Position numbers and translations under genes: made by a program. A stretch of DNA of 64,000 nucleotides from Planosporangium thailandense. GTDB lineage: Bacteria > Actinomycetota > Actinomycetes > Mycobacteriales > Micromonosporaceae. Below are positions 45,029 to 53,743 of this stretch, piece after piece. The notes under the pieces were generated by a model that saw only the letters and a program-made list of their open reading frames with translations, made no database searches and had not been told where the DNA came from. The DNA is taken from positions 1 to 64,000 of the forward strand of contig NZ_JAATVY010000024.1 in the NCBI RefSeq assembly GCF_011947195.1, in the 5' to 3' direction. Every line of letters begins with the position of its first letter. Within the stretch, counting starts at the first letter, position 1.

Positions 45029-45553
45029 CTATCTGCCGAACGGGCGGACGATCATGAAGATCGTGATCAGTACGATCAGCACGAATACGACCGTGCCGGA
45101 GGCCACCACGCGGCCGGCCAGATTGTCCAGGCGCTCCTTGGCTGCCAGGTCGGTCGCGGTGGCGGCGAGGGTGGGCGGTGGCGCTTCACCGTCGCCCTCG
45201 GCGGCCGCCGGCGGTCGCTCGAGCACACCCTGCTCGATCACCCCGGCCGCGCGACGTATCGACGGCATGGTGTACCCGGTGGCGATACCCATCGCGATCA
45301 CGTACAGGGTGATCGAAATGATCACCCATGGCGTGCGGAACGAGTACCTGTTCGCCGTCGACAGCGCGCCGAACCCGAAAGCCGCCACGATCAGCGAACC
45401 GGTCGAGAAGACGGCCAGGATGCGGGCGGCGGCGTGGGTGTTGCTGGCGTCGTGCCGGCGGATGGCGCGATGGGCCATGTAGGGCGCCAGCGCGAACGGT
45501 CCGATGAGCAGGACCGCGGTGAGCACGTGCAACGTCACCAGAGTCTCGTACAC
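45029..45553 (-). CDS. DUF2269-like integral membrane protein
   Basis: A 174-residue protein with four hydrophobic segments, beginning LVTLHVLTAVLLIGPFALAPYMAHRAI, then IVAAFGFGALSTANRY, WVIISITLYVIAMGIATGY and VVASGTVVFVLIVLITIFMIV. The pattern fits DUF2269, predicted membrane proteins of unknown role. A hydrophilic Ala/Pro/Glu loop separates segments 3 and 4. Convergent with the H1-like gene. Confidence 0.7.
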   Translation of the reverse strand: MYETLVTLHVLTAVLLIGPFALAPYMAHRAIRRHDASNTHAAARILAVFSTGSLIVAAFGFGALSTANRYSFRTPWVIISITLYVIAMGIATGYTMPSIRRAAGVIEQGVLERPPAAAEGDGEAPPPTLAATATDLAAKERLDNLAGRVVASGTVVFVLIVLITIFMIVRPFGR

Positions 45554-45639
45554 GGGTCAACCCTAGTCCTCCCAGCCGACTTCGCTCGTTACAGACGCTC
45601 GTCCATGACGAGCCCTCGTCCGGGCACGTGCGATCCGAC

Positions 45640-45723
45640 AGCAGGTCCGATGGCAGGTCCGATGGCAGGTCCGATGGCAGGTCCGATGGCAGGTCCGATG
45701 GCAGGTCCGATGGCAGGTCCGAC
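45640..45723. repeat. 12-nt tandem array, 7 copies
   Basis: Seven GGCAGGTCCGAT units, five of them identical, in the 307-nt gap before the cyclase gene. No spacers, so not CRISPR. It is open in both directions (GPMA or DGRS repeats) but no gene signal is attached. Confidence 0.95.
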
Positions 45724-45860
45724 GACGCCGCGCCCCGGCAACCAGGCCGCCGCCATGCTGAAGAACGACACGAAGCTCAGCGCCCGGCATCGCACCCGAG
45801 AGACGCTAGCGGCGCGGCCGACGGCGCGCGGCGAACGGCGGACTCACCGAGTACTCTCCG

Positions 45861-46538
45861 GTGATGATCGTCGACCTGTCACACGAGATCGTCGCCGGCA
45901 TGACCACCTATCCGGGCATGGCGCCACCGCGTGTACAGGTGGCGACGTCACGTGAGGATTCGGCGGCCCGGTTGAGCGCCGGGGTGTCGTTCGAGATCGC
46001 ATCGGCGAGCCTCGTCGGCAATACCGGAACCTATGTCGATGCGCCGTACCACTACCACCGCGAGCGCGCCGACGTCGCGCAGCTACCCCTCGAACGGCTG
46101 GTCAACGTGCCGATCGCGGTGGTGCACGCGTTCGACGTACCGGCGGTGACCGCCGCCCACCTCGGCGACCCGGGCGCCCTGTGGGGCAGGGCCGTGCTCG
46201 TCTACACCGGCTGGGCCCGGTACTGGCAGACCCCGCGCTACCTCGACCTCGACTGCCCGCACCTCACCGCCGACGCGGTCGAGGTGCTCGTCAACGCCAA
46301 TGTTGCCGTCGTCGGCATCGACTCGCTCAACATCGACGACCCTCGGGATCCCGACCGCCCCGCGCACCACGGACTGCTCGGCGCCGACATCCCGATCATC
46401 GAGCACCTGACCAACCTGGACCGGGTACCGGTGACCGGCGCCCGACTCGTCGCGTTGCCTCCACCGGTTCGCGGGATGGCGTCGTTCCCCGTACGGGCCG
46501 TGGCGACGTACGAGGCAGAAACGACGTACGAGGCATAG
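45861..46538 (+). CDS. Cyclase family protein, kynurenine formamidase-like
   Basis: A 225-residue metal hydrolase of the KynB/cyclase family. The metal motif HxGTHxDAPxH appears as NTGTYVDAPYHYH, so the first two histidines are replaced and metal binding may differ, as in a group of cyclase-like enzymes. VGIDSLNIDDPRD and PARL-like GARLVALPPPV follow. GTG at 45861 and ATG at 45864 are adjacent starts. The last ten residues (TYEAETTYEA) come from a repeat array that continues past the stop codon. Confidence 0.82.
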   Translation: MMIVDLSHEIVAGMTTYPGMAPPRVQVATSREDSAARLSAGVSFEIASASLVGNTGTYVDAPYHYHRERADVAQLPLERLVNVPIAVVHAFDVPAVTAAHLGDPGALWGRAVLVYTGWARYWQTPRYLDLDCPHLTADAVEVLVNANVAVVGIDSLNIDDPRDPDRPAHHGLLGADIPIIEHLTNLDRVPVTGARLVALPPPVRGMASFPVRAVATYEAETTYEA

Positions 46539-46580
46539 ACGCACGAGGCAGAGACGACGTACGAGGCATAGACGTACGAG
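46503..46580. repeat. Compound 33-nt repeat across the cyclase stop codon
   Basis: GACGTACGAGGCAGAAAC and GACGTACGAGGCATA units alternate twice. The TAG of the cyclase gene is part of one unit, so copy-number change would shift where the protein ends. Confidence 0.88.
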
Positions 46581-46619
46581 AGTCCACCTGCGTCGATCGG
46601 ACCTGGCTACACTCCCCGG

Positions 46620-47153
46620 ATGCGGACGATCATGACCGCCACTCCGGGCGGCGCCCAATGGCGGGTGCGCGTCGTGTGGCAACCGCGCTGGCGGAAGCTT
46701 GCCCGACGCTTCGGGGGCTGGCGCAGCGCCCGCCGCAACGGCAGGGGTGGCGACCTCGGCGGCTTCGACATTCCCACCGGTGGGGGTGGCGGGGGTGGCG
46801 GGGACGGCTTCCTGCACGGCCTCGCCGATGACATCGTGGTCGCCATCGCCGTGATCGTCTGTCTCATCGTGGTCGGCGCCCTGTTCTGGTGGGTCCTCCT
46901 TCCCCTGTTGCTGCTGGTCATCGACATGGTTGTGGTGGTGGTCCTGCTCGCCGTCGCCATCCCGGCTCGGGTGCTCCTCGGTCGCCCATGGACGGTCGAG
47001 GCGGCGACCGCGGCACCGGACGACGGGGAGGACTACTTCGTCGCCGAAGTCGTCGGCTGGCGGCGAGCGCTTCGCACCAGAGACGAGATCGCCGAGAAGC
47101 TGCGCCTGGGCCATCCCGCTCCGGTGGTCGGCACGCTGCGACACCGCGGGTAA
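46620..47153 (+). CDS. Hypothetical Gly-rich membrane protein
   Basis: A 177-residue protein with a basic N-terminus (WRVRVVWQPRWRKLARRFGG), a glycine run (GGGGGGGG, about 54-61), a hydrophobic region of about 55 residues that may form two helices (DIVVAIAVIVCLIVVGALFW, LLPLLLLVIDMVVVVVLLAV) and a soluble tail. No family recognised. The ATG at 46620 is the natural first codon; third-position GC bias supports coding. Confidence 0.7.
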   Translation: MRTIMTATPGGAQWRVRVVWQPRWRKLARRFGGWRSARRNGRGGDLGGFDIPTGGGGGGGGDGFLHGLADDIVVAIAVIVCLIVVGALFWWVLLPLLLLVIDMVVVVVLLAVAIPARVLLGRPWTVEAATAAPDDGEDYFVAEVVGWRRALRTRDEIAEKLRLGHPAPVVGTLRHRG

Positions 47154-47318
47154 GGCACCGGTACCCGCGCCGGCCCCTACTCCAGTGCCGGCCGGGTTAC
47201 TGTTCGACCTCCATATTGATAGACAGGTGGCAATTTCGTGGTCGGCGCGTCGGCGCCCACGCCGCGACGGGCACCGCGCCGACCGTGAACCCCGCCAACC
47301 CGAGAGGCGGTGCCACCC

Positions 47319-48779
47319 ATGCTGCTACCGATCCGGCCGGCGCCCGGCAGACCCGTACGATCGCGCTCGCTGGGCGCGGTCGCTGTGACCGTCCCGGCCA
47401 TCGCCACGCTCCTGCTCACCACGACAACCGCGCACGCCAACGCCGCCACCCAGACCAACGCCGCCACCCAGACCAACGCCGCCCATCCGAGGGCCGCACT
47501 GACCCAGGTCAGCGCCGACCCGTACACCGACAGCCAGGCCCAGCACCGTACCGAGGTCGAGCCCGACACGTTCAGCTTCGGCACGACGATCGTGTCGGCG
47601 TTCCAGGTCGGGCGGGTGTCCGGCGGCGGCTCGTCCAACATCGGCTTCGCGACCTCGTCCGACGGCGGCGCCACCTGGACACGCGGCTTCCTGCCCGGCA
47701 TCACCGGTAACGCCGGTGGCCCGTACGGGCAGGCCAGCGACGCATCGGTCGCCTACGACGCCCGCCACAACGTCTGGCTGATCTCCTCGCTCGGCATCCG
47801 TAGCTCCTCTGTGGACGTACTGACCAGCCGCTCCACCGACGGCGGGCGCACCTGGAGCAACCCGGTGACCACGGCCACCGGCTCGCTGGACAAGAACTGG
47901 ATCGTGTGTGACAACACCGCCTCCAGCCCGTACTACGGCAACTGCTACACCGAGTACGACGTAACCAGCTCCTTCGACGCGCTGCGGATGAAGACCTCGT
48001 CGGACGGCGGCGCGACCTGGGGTCCGGCGCGCGCCACCGGCGGCAGCGCGACCGGGCTGGGCGGCCAGCCGGTGGTGCGGCCCAACGGCACCGTCGTCGT
48101 GCCGTACCTGTCGACCAACGACCAGATCCGCGCGTTCCGGTCCACCGACGGCGGTGCGAACTGGAGCTCCACGGTCCTGGTGTCGCGCGTCAGCCACCAC
48201 GCGGCAGCCGGCGACCTGCGCGAGGAGGCGCTGCCCACCGCCGAGGTCGACGGCGCCGGCACAGTGTACGTGGCATGGTCGGACTGCCGGTTCCGGTCCG
48301 GCTGCGCGAGCAACGACATCGTCGTAGCCATGTCCACCAGCGAGACGACCTGGTCGGCGCCGATCCGCGTACCGATCGACGCGACCACCAGCGCGGTCGA
48401 TCATTTCGTCCCCGGCCTGGGGGTGGATCCGTCGTCGGCGGGCACGTCGGCCCGGCTGGCGTTGACGTACTACTACTACCCGACGGCGAACTGCACCGCC
48501 TCGACCTGCCAGCTCGACGTCGGGTACGTGTCGTCGGTCAACGGCGGCGCCAGCTGGAGCACCGCCACCCAGCTCGCCGGTCCGATGAGCCTGGCGTGGC
48601 TCCCGAACACCTCGCAGGGCCGCATGTTCGGCGACTACATCTCGACCTCGGTGCGCGCCGGCGGCAACGCCTACCCGGTCGTCCCGATCGGGCACGCGCC
48701 GAGCGGTTCAACCTACGACCTCGGGATGTACGCGCCGGCCGGCGGGCTGGCGGTCACCGGCGGAACCGTGCGCCGGTGA
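47319..48779 (+). CDS. Secreted BNR/Asp-box repeat protein, sialidase-like
   Basis: A 486-residue exported protein. A Tat/Sec-like signal (RPVRSRSLGAVAVTVPAIATLLL) ends at HANA. Five Asp-box motifs follow: SSDGGATW, STDGGRTW, SSDGGATW, STDGGANW and SVNGGASW, indicating a six-bladed sialidase-type propeller. Catalytic Arg triad and Tyr/Glu pair of true sialidases are not evident, so the activity may be another exo-hydrolase or binding. The ATG at 47319 is preferred to a GTG 9 nt upstream. Codons just after the signal peptide are expanded by an 18-nt repeat (NAATQT). Confidence 0.82.
   Translation: MLLPIRPAPGRPVRSRSLGAVAVTVPAIATLLLTTTTAHANAATQTNAATQTNAAHPRAALTQVSADPYTDSQAQHRTEVEPDTFSFGTTIVSAFQVGRVSGGGSSNIGFATSSDGGATWTRGFLPGITGNAGGPYGQASDASVAYDARHNVWLISSLGIRSSSVDVLTSRSTDGGRTWSNPVTTATGSLDKNWIVCDNTASSPYYGNCYTEYDVTSSFDALRMKTSSDGGATWGPARATGGSATGLGGQPVVRPNGTVVVPYLSTNDQIRAFRSTDGGANWSSTVLVSRVSHHAAAGDLREEALPTAEVDGAGTVYVAWSDCRFRSGCASNDIVVAMSTSETTWSAPIRVPIDATTSAVDHFVPGLGVDPSSAGTSARLALTYYYYPTANCTASTCQLDVGYVSSVNGGASWSTATQLAGPMSLAWLPNTSQGRMFGDYISTSVRAGGNAYPVVPIGHAPSGSTYDLGMYAPAGGLAVTGGTVRR
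47439..47484. repeat. 18-nt in-frame array, 2.5 copies
   Basis: AACGCCGCCACCCAGACC units immediately after the signal peptide of the BNR protein, encoding NAATQT. Confidence 0.92.
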
Positions 48780-48938
48780 CACCGGCTGTCGGGGCGCTCG
48801 CCCGGATGGCGCCCCGGCAGCCCCGCACCTTCCGGCCAAACTACGGACACTGTACGGTGATAGCGCGACGTCGATAACAGCCGATGTACCGCAGCCTACG
48901 TACGGTCACCCGCAGAACCGGCAGGAAAGGTGGCTTCC

Positions 48939-49721
48939 ATGACCGCACCGGCCACTTTCGTCACCCAGAAACACTGGCCACCGAGCGTCGACGACTTCTT
49001 CCCACCCAGCCTGGGCGGTCAGTTCTGGATCTCCAAGATCACCGTACTGCTGTGGATCGGCATCGCCGCGGTGATCGTCTTCTTCCTCGTCGCGTACCGC
49101 CGCCCGGCGATCGTGCCGACGCGCAGCCAGTGGATCGCGGAGTCCCTCTACGGGCTCATCCGCGACGGTGTGGCCCGCGAGGTGATCGGCGCGGAGGGCC
49201 TGCGTTTCGCCCCCTACCTGACCTCACTGTTCTGCTTCGTCGCGGTGACCAACCTCTTCGGCGTCATACCGCTGGCGCAGATCTCGCCCAACTCTCACAT
49301 GGCGTTTCCGGCGTTCCTGGCGCTCATCTCGTACGTGTTGTACCACTACGTCGGCATCCGCCGGTTCGGGTTGCGGCGCTACCTCCGACAGGCCGTGATC
49401 CTGCCGGGCACACCGAAGGCGATGTACCCGCTGCTGGTCCCGCTCGAGATCCTGCAGAAGTTCATCAACCAGCCGTTCACGCTGGCCATCCGGCTGTTTT
49501 CCAACATGTTCGCCGGCCACCTGATCCTGCTGGTGTTCACCCTGGGCGGCTTCATGCTGGTCGGCGCGCAGACTGTGGCGCTTCGGCCGGTGTCGTTGGT
49601 GTCGTGGGCGATGGCGCTCGTGCTCACCGTGTTCGAGGCCGGTGTCGCACTGCTGCAGGCGTACGTGTTCGTGCTGCTGACCGCCAGTTACGTGCAGGCA
49701 GCCCTGTCCGACGAGCACTAG
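48939..49721 (+). CDS. atpB: Orphan F0F1 ATP synthase subunit a
   Basis: A 260-residue membrane protein with the complete subunit-a core: FVAVTNLFGVIPLAQ, LVPLEILQKFINQPFTLAIRLFSNMFAGH, where R185 is the essential arginine of the proton path and E170 fits the partner acid. The ATG at 48939 follows AGGAAAGG. No other ATP synthase gene (c, b, delta, alpha, gamma, beta, epsilon) is nearby: left is the BNR protein and right a long non-coding stretch and a DUF3238 gene. It is therefore a stand-alone paralogue or a displaced subunit. Assignment to the family is secure; function is not. Confidence 0.9.
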   Translation: MTAPATFVTQKHWPPSVDDFFPPSLGGQFWISKITVLLWIGIAAVIVFFLVAYRRPAIVPTRSQWIAESLYGLIRDGVAREVIGAEGLRFAPYLTSLFCFVAVTNLFGVIPLAQISPNSHMAFPAFLALISYVLYHYVGIRRFGLRRYLRQAVILPGTPKAMYPLLVPLEILQKFINQPFTLAIRLFSNMFAGHLILLVFTLGGFMLVGAQTVALRPVSLVSWAMALVLTVFEAGVALLQAYVFVLLTASYVQAALSDEH

Positions 49722-50254
49722 GCAACGCGGGCCGGCTCGAAACGCTCGCAAGCGGCATCGGTGCCGCGGCACGAAAGAACCAAGCTCCGCCGCGGCTACC
49801 AGACCCGACGCTAGCCAATCTCCGCGGTCCCCAGGGCGTCACAACAGTCCAGGCCCTGTCGGATTTTCCCAGCTACGCCGTACGGACCTGCCGCTCGGTC
49901 CGCCCCTGAGCCGCACTATCCATGGCCGGCGAGCACCGTGGAGCACCCGTTACACGAACGCCCTCCCATGAGAGCGACCAGCCACCGGAAGATCGTCACA
50001 AACCCGGATGGATTCCCGTGGCTTGGGATCATCGGGTCATCGCCACGATCGAACCGTCGCCACAGACAGAGCGTTGAGGCCAACGCGGCCGTCGACCCCA
50101 ACCGAAAGGACCCTCACCGCAACCAGGAAAACCATCGATTGACAAGTGTGAATAAGATAATCGACATCGCCCTTGATCCACTCCACGGCCGCGTGGTTAG
50201 CTAGCGCGTCCATTCATTGTCATCAATGAATACCTTGACGGATCGGGGCGTTGA
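49722..50254. other. Intergenic, island edge candidate
   Basis: About 0.53 kb without a gene. It contains a GAGCACC doublet (49919-49949) that recurs at 55429, and a less GC-rich part (50110-50230) with TTGACA at 50139-50144 that may hold the promoter of the DUF3238 gene. Composition changes from about here rightward. Confidence 0.5.
49919..49949. repeat. GAGCACC doublet, copy A
   Basis: TCCATGGCCGGCGAGCACC followed by GTGGAGCACCCG. A near-identical sequence occurs at 55429-55460 in the same orientation beside a tRNA 3' fragment. Possibly integrase arm-type sites or junction repeats. Confidence 0.5.
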
Positions 50255-51400
50255 ATGAGGTTGGTCCGATCGACTGGCGCGATTGGTCTCGCGCTGGCGA
50301 CAACGACGATGCTTGCTCTACCAGCTCACGCGGAACCCTCTTCGCCGCAGGCGGGCGGCGGCGTGGAGTTTTCAATCCCGGACATTCGTTCGGGTCGGGT
50401 TACGGACGTCGCCACCTTCAGCGTGAAGACCGAAGAGAGCGCGCCCGGGGCGCAGAGCCTTGCCGCCGCCAAGTCCCCCACCGGCACGCTCGCGATTCTC
50501 GATCGCTCCATGCTTTCACAGGGCATCACGTCCGCCGCGAACACGTCCTTCGTGGACCTTTCCTGGGAGGCATACGCCAAGACCGCGCAGTACGGGATCA
50601 GCCGGGACGGTAAGGTGATCGCCTCGCTCGCTGCCGGCGTCTCGAACTTCCGGGACACGTCCGTCGTCGCCGGGACATCCTATCGCTACAACGTCGTCCC
50701 CCTCGACGCGGACACCGACGCCAAGGCCCGCATGTGGAGCATGAACGTGAGGGTGCCCGTCGCCCCCGCCACGGGTGAAGACTCGGCGCGCTCCCTCCAG
50801 ACACAGGCCGCTTCGGAGGTCCGCGTCATGGCGGCCGCCTCCACCACAACGGTCACCTGGGTCACATTCATTCCTCAGTCCCGCATCGACGGGCCTCCGG
50901 TGGGCTGCGACTACGGGAGTGGATATCAGTACGGCGGGGACGGTCACGGCTACGACTGGACGTCACCGTCCTACCGGACCGCGGTGAGCGCGGTCATCGA
51001 CTGGGGCTCGAAGTCCGTCAACGGGAACGTGAGCATCGGCACGACCCACGTATACCGTAACGGGGCGCTGGTGGCACAGAAGACCGCGGCGGCCAACGAT
51101 TCGGGCGCGAAGAAGATGGGTTCGGGGTCCAACTACGTGGACGTACGGATGGTGACCCACTCCGGCAACCCGTTCTGCCACCTCAACGCGATCGACGGGG
51201 CGTTCTCGATACACCTGACCCAGGGCGGGAACTACTCGATCTTCTCCGGCAACCACCGGCAGATGCCGAACCACTACGTGTACATCTACAACGGTGGCCG
51301 GGTGACAGACGTCTACAAGCGCGACGCCGTGAGTCCGCTCTGCCTGGCCGGCTCCATTCTGTGCGAGTTGGCGAACTTCTACGGCAGCGGGTCGTTCTGA
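50255..51400 (+). CDS. Secreted DUF3238-domain protein
   Basis: A 381-residue exported protein. A signal peptide ends near PAHA (residue 26). Residues about 95-172 look like a fibronectin-III-type domain (FVDLSWEAYAKTAQYGISRDGK ... TSYRYNVVPLD). The C-terminal half begins TFIPQSRIDGPPVGCDYGSGYQYGGDGHGYDW, which fits DUF3238, a family of secreted proteins of unknown role in bacilli and actinomycetes. Codon GC is visibly lower than in the genes to the left, suggesting acquisition. Confidence 0.7.
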   Translation: MRLVRSTGAIGLALATTTMLALPAHAEPSSPQAGGGVEFSIPDIRSGRVTDVATFSVKTEESAPGAQSLAAAKSPTGTLAILDRSMLSQGITSAANTSFVDLSWEAYAKTAQYGISRDGKVIASLAAGVSNFRDTSVVAGTSYRYNVVPLDADTDAKARMWSMNVRVPVAPATGEDSARSLQTQAASEVRVMAAASTTTVTWVTFIPQSRIDGPPVGCDYGSGYQYGGDGHGYDWTSPSYRTAVSAVIDWGSKSVNGNVSIGTTHVYRNGALVAQKTAAANDSGAKKMGSGSNYVDVRMVTHSGNPFCHLNAIDGAFSIHLTQGGNYSIFSGNHRQMPNHYVYIYNGGRVTDVYKRDAVSPLCLAGSILCELANFYGSGSF

Positions 51401-52066
51401 GTCTCATGCGCGGGCACACAGGCGAACTCCCCGTCCCGGCCGGGCGAGAATACGTAAAGCCTGAGCACCCGTGACGAGTTGACCGAGCCGGGGCGCCACT
51501 CGCACGCCGAGGTGGTTCGCCGGCGGGGCCACCCCCGCCGGCGAACCACCTCACGTGGGTATGGTGTTCGATCAATGGAACGCGGCGTGGATACCGCGTC
51601 AACGGGCGAAAACCGATACCCCGGGCGGAACCACTCTGACCTGCGCGTCGCGGTTCCGGCGTGATTGGCGCTGCTCGGTACCGAGCGTGGCAGGTACGGA
51701 AATGCTCCTGACAGACCGGGAGCACAGACGGCAGCCGCGGCACCTTCGAGCGCCTTCCACCAGGGCCTGCGCCGCCTGCGGGCGAACAGCTCGGCATCGG
51801 GCAGTCTGTGCGCACACGCCACCTACATGACAGGCCGCGGTTCTACCGCATCCACAATGGAGTTATTCGGCACACGTCGGAACTGCGGCTCGTCGCTTAC
51901 CAACGCCTGCTCCACCGTGTTCCGCGCAACGCCCAACCGCCGTGGATGGCCTGGACAGCGGACGGCATGGCGACGGGCCCCTTCGTGATCCGCGGCCTCG
52001 GCTCCCGTGGGAGACGATGGTCCAGCGAGGGTCAGGATCCTGATGATGCAGTCGTCGACGTTGCTG
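51401..52066. other. Intergenic, no gene seen
   Basis: About 0.67 kb. It holds the long hairpin at 51509-51552. The open frames have no ribosome binding site, family signature or consistent third-position bias. Confidence 0.5.
51509..51552. terminator. 20-bp perfect hairpin
   Basis: GAGGTGGTTCGCCGGCGGGG, loop CCAC, and its exact complement, 109 nt after the DUF3238 stop codon. No T-run. Very stable; a terminator or a mobile palindrome. Confidence 0.7.
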
Positions 52067-52519
52067 TCAACGGGAGTTCCCGTAGGCCTGGACCGGCGAC
52101 TTCTCCAGCCGGGCGACAGCCAGTGATCTCCATGCGTACGCCCCGGCGAGCCATACCAACGCCCAATATCCGGAGCAGACGGACCAGAACAGCAACCAGT
52201 AGCACACGTAAGCTCCGCCCCACACCAGACCCAGGATGGCAACGGCGGTCGTGGCGGCGAGCGCAAGGAGTCCACCGACGGCCCAATGCTGGCTCGCGGA
52301 GAAGAACCGCCCACGCTCGACAATGGCGATCACAGCGAGGCAGGCCACGAACACGACGATCGGTATCAGCGCATTTGGCGTCAGGAAGAGGTCCCGGAAC
52401 ATCTGACGCGCCGCGGCCGTGCCGTCACCGAACAACGGGGATGCGACGACGGCGAGAAGGCAAGCAATTGCCCAGGGTGGCAGAGCAACGGCGAGAAGAG
52501 CACCAATACGTCGGACCAT
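52067..52519 (-). CDS. Hypothetical four-helix membrane protein
   Basis: A 150-residue protein with four hydrophobic segments: IGALLAVALPPWAIACLLAVVAS, LIPIVVFVACLAVIAIV, WAVGGLLALAATTAVAILGLV and CYWLLFWSVCSGYWALVWLAG. No family recognised. I chose the ATG at 52519; upstream residues in the frame are shadow-like. Located at the outer edge of the first tRNA-derived junction. Confidence 0.6.
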   Translation of the reverse strand: MVRRIGALLAVALPPWAIACLLAVVASPLFGDGTAAARQMFRDLFLTPNALIPIVVFVACLAVIAIVERGRFFSASQHWAVGGLLALAATTAVAILGLVWGGAYVCYWLLFWSVCSGYWALVWLAGAYAWRSLAVARLEKSPVQAYGNSR

Positions 52520-52712
52520 GTGCTCACTATGCCCTAGCCGGCGGATCCCATCTCCATCGACCCCTGTCTCTACAATGGGTCGACCGAGTGCGCCATGTCC
52601 GGGTGACCCTCCGCACGATCGACTCACATCCGCAAGGCCGTGCACGCCCGTGGCCACTTCCTGAACGAGTCAGCCCGCCCTCAATTGCGCATGTCTGGAC
52701 AATCCGGAAATG

Positions 52713-52750
52713 GATCAGGGCGGGCAGTCTGTCGACTGTCCGCCCTGATC
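52713..52750. terminator. Hairpin downstream of tRNA fragment 1
   Basis: 16-bp arms (GATCAGGGCGGGCAGT, one mismatch) around CTGTCG, 6 nt beyond the CCA end of the minus-strand tRNA fragment. Likely the tRNA terminator carried along with it. Confidence 0.65.
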
Positions 52751-52755
52751 GTTCG

Positions 52756-52800
52756 TGGTGCGCCGCCAGGGACTCGAGCCCTGACCCCTCGGATAAGGAG
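52756..52800 (-). other. Partial tRNA 3' half (att remnant 1)
   Basis: On the minus strand: acceptor strand GCGGCGC-A-CCA, a complete T-arm (CAGGG-CTCGAGT-CCCTG) and an anticodon-loop-like CTCCTTA. The 5' half that should pair with it is absent, so it is not a functional tRNA. It shares the acceptor end with the tRNA-Lys fragment at 55269 but has diverged in the variable and anticodon regions. Read as an attachment-site remnant. Confidence 0.6.
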
Positions 52801-53151
52801 CGTGGTCTTGACCAGCACATTGGTTACCATCAATCAGTATCGGTCCAACCGGTGCACGTCGTTCGCCCGTCCCCCGCCGCAGGCGCCGAGCCGGGCTGGG
52901 CCCGAGGTGCTGGTCCCGCGCTCCACTAGACGGCGCGGCCCACCAGAGCCTTCCGCACCGAGGCGTGGATAGACCGCAGACCGACACACGCAGCGACCCC
53001 AGCACCACGGCGGGGCCGGCACCGGACACCGCGCGAGGTGTTCATCCAGCTCGGCGAGCCGCACGGTGAGCCGGCCTACGCCTGCCGGACGGTGTACGCC
53101 GGTAACGCCGATGACGACCAGACGCTCGGCGTCGGTCGGCGCGCTCAGTGA

Positions 53152-53691
53152 CACCGTACCGTCGAGGCTCACGCCGGTCCGGCGCCCGTCGTGGTCACCG
53201 GCACGATGCGCAACCCCACCCTGGCCGGCGCAGACGGCCCCGCCAACGTGCTCGCCGCGATCCGCACCGCCGCCAGCCGGTGGCCTCGGCGCGCTGGTCG
53301 TGTTCGCCGACGAGATCCACGCCGCCCGTCATGTCCGCAAGACGCACTCCACCAGCGGCGGTGCCTTCCAGCCGCCCAACACGGACCCGCTCGGGTACAT
53401 GGTGGAAGGTGCCGTACGGCTGCTCAGCCGGCCGCCCCACCGCATGACCGTGCCCATCGAGGCGGTCACCCCCGGACGCCGCACGTGGGGCTGTACGCCG
53501 CAGCCCTCGGCGATGACGGCACTCTCCTTGCCAGCGCCGACCATCTCGACGGTCTCGTCGTGGCCGGCTACGGCGCCGGCCACGTACCGGACGACGGCGT
53601 ACCCGTGGACCGGATCGCCGAGATCACACCGGACGAGCACCGCCGGCGCAAGCTGATGGTCACCAACCCGGCCGAACTGTTCGGCTTCTAA
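53152..53691 (+). pseudogene. L-asparaginase remnant with frameshifts
   Basis: The middle and end of a type I/II asparaginase in two frames. One frame reads PAPVVVTGTMRNPTLAGADG up to about 53280; the next reads LVVFADEIHAARHVRKTHST and PLGYMVEGAVRLLSRP; then the first frame resumes with TPHVGLYAAALGDDGTLL and DGLVVAGYGAGHVPDDGVPV. The N-terminal third with the catalytic threonines is missing. The final residues RKLMVTNPAELFGF look like the end of an amidohydrolase, suggesting a fused scrap. Not functional. Confidence 0.75.
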
Positions 53692-53743
53692 TCCGGTCCC
53701 GCCCGTGCCCTCCCGGAGATGGAGAGGGCACGGGCGGTGGAGA

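Larger units (their letters stand above)
52520..53151. other. Junction region, no intact gene
   Basis: About 0.63 kb holding a terminator-like hairpin, a tRNA 3' half and mixed unclassified sequence. Frames at 52990-53150 have coding-like composition on both strands but match nothing I recognise, and are probably decayed. Confidence 0.5.

Noticed and set aside
45640-45723. 12-nt array considered as CRISPR or iteron origin
   Set aside because: Units are directly adjacent with no spacers, and no replication protein, parA or AT-rich region is nearby.
52834-53172. Minus-strand frame beginning MSLDGTVSLSAPTDAERLVV as a gene
   Set aside because: The first 50 residues look plausible but the rest dissolves into shadow sequence and no family was recognised.
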